Shown one piece after another: positions 59,396 through 64,000 of a stretch of DNA of 64,000 bases; position 1 is the first letter of the stretch, and each line of letters begins with the position of its first letter. This DNA comes from Desarmillaria ectypa (Eukaryota > Basidiomycota > Agaricomycetes > Agaricales > Physalacriaceae): contig JAUDYN010000001.1 of the NCBI GenBank assembly GCA_030407005.1, positions 3,658,001 to 3,722,000 of the forward strand, written 5' to 3'. The notes beneath the pieces were generated by a model. That model saw nothing but the letters and a program-made list of their open reading frames with translations, did not search any database and was not told the DNA's origin. A program made the position numbers and the translations under genes.

Positions 59396-61239
59396 ATGAG
59401 CTCCAAAATCGAGTCTCTCTCAGCGCGTCACCCGCGTTATATGATTCTATCTATCACCCTTTCGTTCATTATCATTCTTCTCTATGTTAATTTCTCCCCC
59501 GATTCTCCCTTCTCTAATGTCTATGCATGGGGTGGTCACCCCCCTCCGTATGACTACACTGCTCGCGCTCACATGAATGACATCTACTGTCAAAGAGCTG
59601 TCCAGGAGCATGGCTTCCAGGTCGTGCCGCCGCCTTCCCACGGTTACGAGGCCTTCCAAGGACATCCACCGCATCCGGATCACGAGGGGCGTCCATGGGG
59701 CTACGGACCGCCGCCTCTCGGCCCATGGGGACCACCACCCCCGCCGCCGTTTGGCCAGATGCCTCACGGGGAGCGTGGCGGTCCAGAAGGCAAGCATCCG
59801 CCGCACCTACCTCCGTTCTGGGGTCCTCCGCCGCCGCCTCCACCACCACACCACTGGTGGGCCCCGCCACCACCTCCGTCAGGCCGTGAGCAACCCTACG
59901 GTATGCCTCCTCATCCGCCTCATTCGTACTGGGGTCCACCGCCTCCGCCTCATGAACTCCATGGTCATGGGGATTCCAGGTCACCTCTACCAATGTTCTG
60001 GGGACTGCCACCTCCCCCTGGACACCAACACGGTTATCGTCCCGCGTCTCAAGAAGGCGAAGATGGTGGAGAGCACCCTCCCCCTGGACTGCCACCACCT
60101 CCTCCCCATTATCCACCCCGGCCTTCCGAACACGACAAGCACGGAAAACCGCGCCCCGAAGGCGAAGCAGACACCAAGGCACATCGGCCACGACCCCATC
60201 CTCCCGTTGAAGTCGCGACTGAGATTAGCGAAAAGCACTATCAAGACTACGTGGAACACCGTAAAGATTCTATCGATCAAGCAGCTCCACTTTGTGAGTT
60301 AAATTTTGCGAATATAATTGCACTCAATCTGACTTCGTTCTAATTTCAAGGGAAATCCTTTGCTCCTGCTTTCCGTTGCCCTCATCATCTACAACTCCTC
60401 GGTGAGCCGGAGGACAATGGCAAATGGGTCTGTGGCTTCGAGCACATCGCTTCTAAGGAGCAATGCGTCGTGTACTCGATTGGTATATCATTTTCCTCAT
60501 TTCATTTATCAAATTATCCATTTAGTCTGCTCTTTCTCAGGTTCTGACGGCTCGTCCTTCGAAACAACGGTAAAAGAACGATCCACCTCATGCACAGTAT
60601 TCGATTATGTCGACAAGGCAGAGAACGTAAGAACCTTCCTGACCCCTGTTCCATTTCGCATGTAGTGACCAATGTTTCAGACTGATGCCGTTACTGAAGA
60701 GGAGACCATTGCCACCGAAAAGTCAGACGTCACAGTCCTAACCAATCCTCTCAATGACCTTCTTGAAATCAACGGCCACAAATTCATCGACATACTGAAG
60801 TTTGATATCAACTCCAAATCCGATTATGCCGTCCTCGACACCTTCTTGGATGAATACGACTTCCCTCAACTGGCCAGCCGTGCTCCTTATCCTCCGCCGC
60901 GCCGAGCTTCACCCCCTCCCAAACGCGCACCCGTCCTTCCCTTCGGTCAGCTCCTTCTCTCCGTCGCCGTCTCTTCTGATGACGACAAGAGTGAGTTGTG
61001 CATCAGCGATTTCGGTACCTGGTTCGAGAAGCTCGAGCGTATGGGTTTGAGGCCCTTCTTTGCTGCGCCCCGTCCAAGCAATTCCGGTGATGTGGTTGAT
61101 GTGAGTATTACCTTCCACCTCTCGTTATATTTGAATCTGACATCTTTGACAGTATTCTTTCATCAACATCCATGGAGAGCATGAACTGCTTTCTGCCGTT
61201 CCTCCCCCACCTCCTCCTCACTTTCCTCCGGCCCCTTGA
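59396..61239 (+). CDS. Membrane-anchored proline-rich protein with Methyltransf_22-like domain, 5 exons, 540 aa
   Basis: Exons 59396-60293, 60351-60482, 60541-60626, 60681-61100, 61153-61239; all introns 51-58 nt with GT-AG ends and frame kept. Residues about 17-37 (ILSITLSFIIILLYVNF) form a signal anchor, suggesting a type II membrane protein of the secretory pathway. Residues about 60-275 are a Pro/Gly/His-rich stalk with many PPPPP runs. The C-terminal half resembles the Methyltransf_22 (METTL24-like) family: RCPHHLQLLGEPEDNGKWVC, CVVYSIGSDGSSFE, CTVFDYVD, FIDILKFDI, YSFINIHGEHELL. In this family the first Gly-rich part would bind S-adenosylmethionine. After IDILKFDI this protein has NSKSD where relatives usually have EGAE-like residues. 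The protein ends in another short Pro run. The substrate is unknown. Confidence 0.85.
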
Positions 61240-61901
61240 ACAACAATCTATTGACTGACCCTAGAACAGTCGTATATTTTCATTCAACACTTCCTCAGCA
61301 GCCGGCCTATATTCGTCTTTGGGCTCGTCCAGTAAAGACCTACCCCTTATCTGGCGCCCTTTTTCATTTAAACTGGATGAGGTCCGAGTTCATCGTTCTT
61401 TCTCTAAGTATTCACGCAGCTACTGGGTGGAGTCCCTCCCTTAGTAGTTCTGTACATTCAAGTTGTATGTCGTCGATGTCGTTATCAGTTGACCTATCTC
61501 GATGGTCTTTTTTTTTCTTGAATCGAGAGCAGACCAAGGGGAACCGAGGTGTCAATCAAATTGGCTGGTATTTGTCTTGTGCACAGTTCACAGGTGCTGC
61601 GTACCAGGAGTAACGTTTCTAAACGCTGCGGCATTTATGAATTTTAGCTGCGCAGCTCGGCTAGATATAGACAACCATAAACATCTTCGATCAAATAGAG
61701 AGAACCTCGGCTCACTTCGTGTTAGCCGCAAACAGGAAAACAATATGAATTGGTTGACTCCGCTAACGGAAATGAGGTAGTAAGTGTCATGTGCAGGTTT
61801 TAAGACACGAACTGGTGTATATGAAGTCCGGGATGCGGCATGCTCAGTGCTCATTTTCTTGTAACCTTTCCATTTTCCTGTGTTGCCCTCATTATACAGG
61901 C
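61240..61901. other. Downstream region of the methyltransferase gene; no gene seen
   Basis: Probably the 3' UTR plus intergenic sequence. A 125-codon ORF at 61236-61613 has no recognisable motif and overlaps the stop region of the gene before it. Confidence 0.4.
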
Positions 61902-62658
61902 TGTTAGGAATCTGCCGAAATCAGGATATGAGAGTGAGGGGCGACAAGTGATGATCGAAGCGAGGTAGGATATGTTATAGAGATGTATGTCGTTAGGGAA
62001 TAGAATAGATTCCGGCAAGGGTTCGTGAGGAGACCTGAGAGGTCCAGTTTGCGAGGTAAAGGGTCAGTAAGTGCGAAGCAGTTACTGTAGGAAGCAGCTG
62101 GTGAGCGCGGAGCTATTATGGGCTGTAGATGAAGACAAGCGCTAGGCGTAGTCTTTGGATTGGTGTCGGAAAGCGCTTGGCGTATCCAACGAGTTGTTCA
62201 GCAAGTGCTAGGCGTAACTGATGAGGTTTCTGACAAGCGCTAGGCGTAGTCAGGAAGCGAGGAGATTGGCAAGCGCTAGGCGTAACCGATCAGATGCTTA
62301 GTTCACACAATGAAGTGGACTTGAAGATGAGTAGCTTGATTTCTTTCTTTTACAAGGTTACAGACGGTATTTATATACTAAAAGGCTCGAGTCATGAATA
62401 TTCTACAATGTTCTATTATATTCTAGTATGAGCAAGAAGAATAGAGAAAGTAAAAGAAAATTATGTGTGAGTCACTGCTAGGACCGAGAAGGCCGAGTGT
62501 AGGCATGCGTTGACTCATGCACCGAGTTTACAGATACTCAAGATCCATGACACAGGCTGAGGAGGTCGATTTGGTAAATCCGAAGGCATACCTAGGCACT
62601 TTTTGCTAGTCGCTGTTTGTGGCCAACGTCAACATGTTCAAAGCAAGTTATCCTAACA
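61902..62658. repeat. Candidate solo LTR with internal tandem repeat
   Basis: 757 bp bounded by a perfect terminal inverted repeat TGTTAGGA/TCCTAACA. It has a TATA-like TATTTATATACTAAAAGG near 62370. Inside are five repeats of the core CAAGCGCTAGGCGTA. The flanking five bases (CAGGC and AGCGG) do not match, so no target duplication is visible. It matches none of the other LTR families here. Confidence 0.6.
62136..62284. repeat. Five tandem copies of a 32-36 bp unit
   Basis: The core CAAGCGCTAGGCGTA or close variants starts at 62136, 62170, 62202, 62234 and 62270. The core contains the palindrome AGCGCT. The spacer between cores is variable. Confidence 0.8.
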
Positions 62659-63789
62659 AGCGGCCGTATCGATCTTATTTCATTCTTCGAAATTCGACGA
62701 GTCCGATACTCTGGTTTCACCGGCAGTAGAAGTCAGGTCAATCGCGGAATTGACACACCGGACCCTCATAACGCAACCTTCAGTGCCTGTTGTAGTTATG
62801 CTGGCCAAGCTTGACCATAATATATCAATAGCGAACCTCTTACCCTGAATCCCCTTCCTCCCAGGACGAAGGAATCACCGAGAGTAAATGGACCCCTCCA
62901 TTATACCTTCGATGCAGCATTTTTGTAATCCCGTCTGCATTACCTACATTTGTTAGGTGCCATACTGATACTTAACGGAACGCCAGACCTATTAAAGTTG
63001 ACATCGACCTGGAATATACCATTGATAGACCGGCGGTTTCCACAGGAATACAACTGACTCAAGTAGACGTTACATATATCTAAAGAAGAGCAGAACAACG
63101 AGAGATAAAGACATAACCCTTCGACTGTAAGGTGTAAGGCCAGGTGGTTTATAGAGCAGACATACCAAGATGGACGAGCACATAATGATTATCGCCATCA
63201 TGCTCTATTTTGAAGGAGCACTATCACTTTTTCGTAGTCTGTGACATGGATACAGAGCCCACTGCCAGGTTCAATCTTCTCAAAATATAACGGCAAACGA
63301 TATTGCATTGACACATTGGAGTATAAGTACAAGAAAAAAAGAAGCAAGAAACAATGGACGCTGTTCATGCCGGATTCAACATGTCTTGAAAAAGCGCAAG
63401 AGAAGTCATGTGAACTGTCCTTGATGATGGTTCCAATTCTCCCAATAGTACAATCACTGTAAACAACATCGACCTGCCAATGCTTTGACTCAAGCGTGCT
63501 CGTGCCGTATAAAAAGTATTTGCGATTCCTTGAAAAAAGAACAGTCCTTATGTACAACAACATCGTAGCGCTGATATGGAATGGATTATTAGATACGCCT
63601 CTGGAATAGCGGTAATTCGTCTTACCTGGAGAAAAATGCATCATCCAGTAAGATGGAACTTTGAAAGGGTCCACCGTAGTATCGTAATGAGCGATAGACT
63701 TGATACGGAACAGAAGCGAGAATGAAGCAGTACAGAGCTTGCAAGATCAAAAACGGGAAGTAACAAGACTTCGTCGGGCAGAGTGAAAA
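62659..63789. other. Unassigned region; weak minus-strand ORF 63198-63674
   Basis: A 158-codon minus-strand frame (63674-63198) is open but AT-rich, has hydrophobic stretches (FLLLFFLYLYS) and matches nothing I recognise. GT-AG pairs inside it could be introns. It may be the 3' UTR of the gene at the right edge or an unrelated gene. Confidence 0.3.
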
Positions 63790-64000
63790 TCAACGAAGTA
63801 GCTTAGGCGAGGAAAACCTAGAGCTCTTTTCTAGTCGAGACCGTTTAGCATCCTTCGTTAGGCAGGAACCAGAGGATCTGTAAATTTTCAATACTGATTT
63901 AATGACCATCATAAGTAAGAGCGTACCTCTTCGTCCCAGAAGCCTTTGTCTTCGTCTCCTTGAGTTTCTGATATTTCGACTTGTAGCGCTCGAGTTCCTC
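63790..64000 (-). CDS. 3' end of a gene leaving the window (coiled-coil, basic C-terminus)
   Basis: Two exons fit: 64000-63927 and 63877-63790, joined over a 49-nt GT-AG intron with the frame kept and ending TGA at 63790-63792. They encode EELERYKSKYQKLKETKTK, charged and coiled-coil-like, followed by a basic Ser/Arg-rich tail ending SSRFSSPKLLR. Too little is visible to name the protein. Confidence 0.5.
   Translation of the reverse strand, partial: RNSSATSRNIRNSRRRRQRLLGRRGTLLLMMVIKSVLKIYRSSGSCLTKDAKRSRLEKSSRFSSPKLLR

Noticed and set aside
59514..60191. Long minus- and plus-strand ORFs overlapping the proline-rich exon (59514-60191, 59577-60302)
   Set aside because: Shadows of the GC-rich low-complexity exon; only the 59396 frame has a signal anchor and continues correctly over the splice sites.
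62136..62284. CRISPR array
   Set aside because: The repeats are short, imperfect, spaced by similar rather than unique spacers, and sit inside an LTR in a fungal genome.
63198..63674. A 158-residue membrane protein
   Set aside because: AT-rich and poorly patterned; adjacent to the 3' end of another minus-strand gene and could be its 3' UTR. Kept only as an unassigned region.

Overview
The window looks like a chromosome segment of a filamentous basidiomycete (Agaricomycetes). The reasons are short GT-AG introns of about 50-60 nt cutting genes into many small exons, a CYP63-like cytochrome P450, class I hydrophobin remnants, F-box-like genes of the Agaricomycete type, and Ty3/gypsy chromoviruses with an integrase chromodomain. 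More than half of the sequence is retrotransposon, most of it old and decayed by C-to-T change at CpG.

Layout. 1-24686 is a nest of LTR elements. A minus-strand family-B element runs off the left edge; its 5' LTR (1680-3042) is an inverted copy of a second family-B LTR (4303-5666). To the right lie at least five family-A chromovirus copies inserted into one another. The best one (12248-20676) has two LTRs, a 5-bp target duplication and gag and pol, and sits inside the RNase H region of an older copy. 24687-31690 is a host segment: hydrophobin fragment, solo LTR, an apparently intact 16-exon P450 gene and an F-box-like relic. 31965-32843 is a 5'-truncated LINE with poly(A) and a 12-bp target duplication; 33166-34200 is an intact F-box-like ORF. 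34779-48981 is a second cluster of family-A elements. 48982-56129 is a diverged duplicate of the first host segment: hydrophobin pseudogene, P450 pseudogene, and the F-box relic in inverted orientation. From 57770 rightwards ordinary host genes appear: a seven-exon glyoxalase I, a five-exon membrane-anchored proline-rich protein with a Methyltransf_22-like domain, a solo LTR with an internal 34-bp repeat, and the 3' end of a gene leaving the right edge.

How the parts work together. The family-A chromovirus is the most interesting system. Its primer-binding site is complementary to a segment 34 nt downstream of the LTR TATA box, as in Tf1-type self-priming, and two subfamilies keep this pairing with different sequences. 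The gag stop codon is followed at once by a hairpin whose outer stem covaries in three copies, lying inside an open pol frame at -1; this looks like a programmed frameshift signal and its shape imitates a tRNA acceptor/T-arm minihelix with a perfect B-box-like loop. A second covarying hairpin overlaps the pol stop next to the polypurine tract. All 16 differences between the two LTRs of the best copy are transitions at CpG, and many in-frame stops are TGA where a sister copy has CGA, so decay is dominated by CpG deamination. The duplicated host segment gives a dated series: duplication first, then solo LTR insertion in copy 1 (copy 2 keeps the empty site), with loss of the P450 in copy 2.
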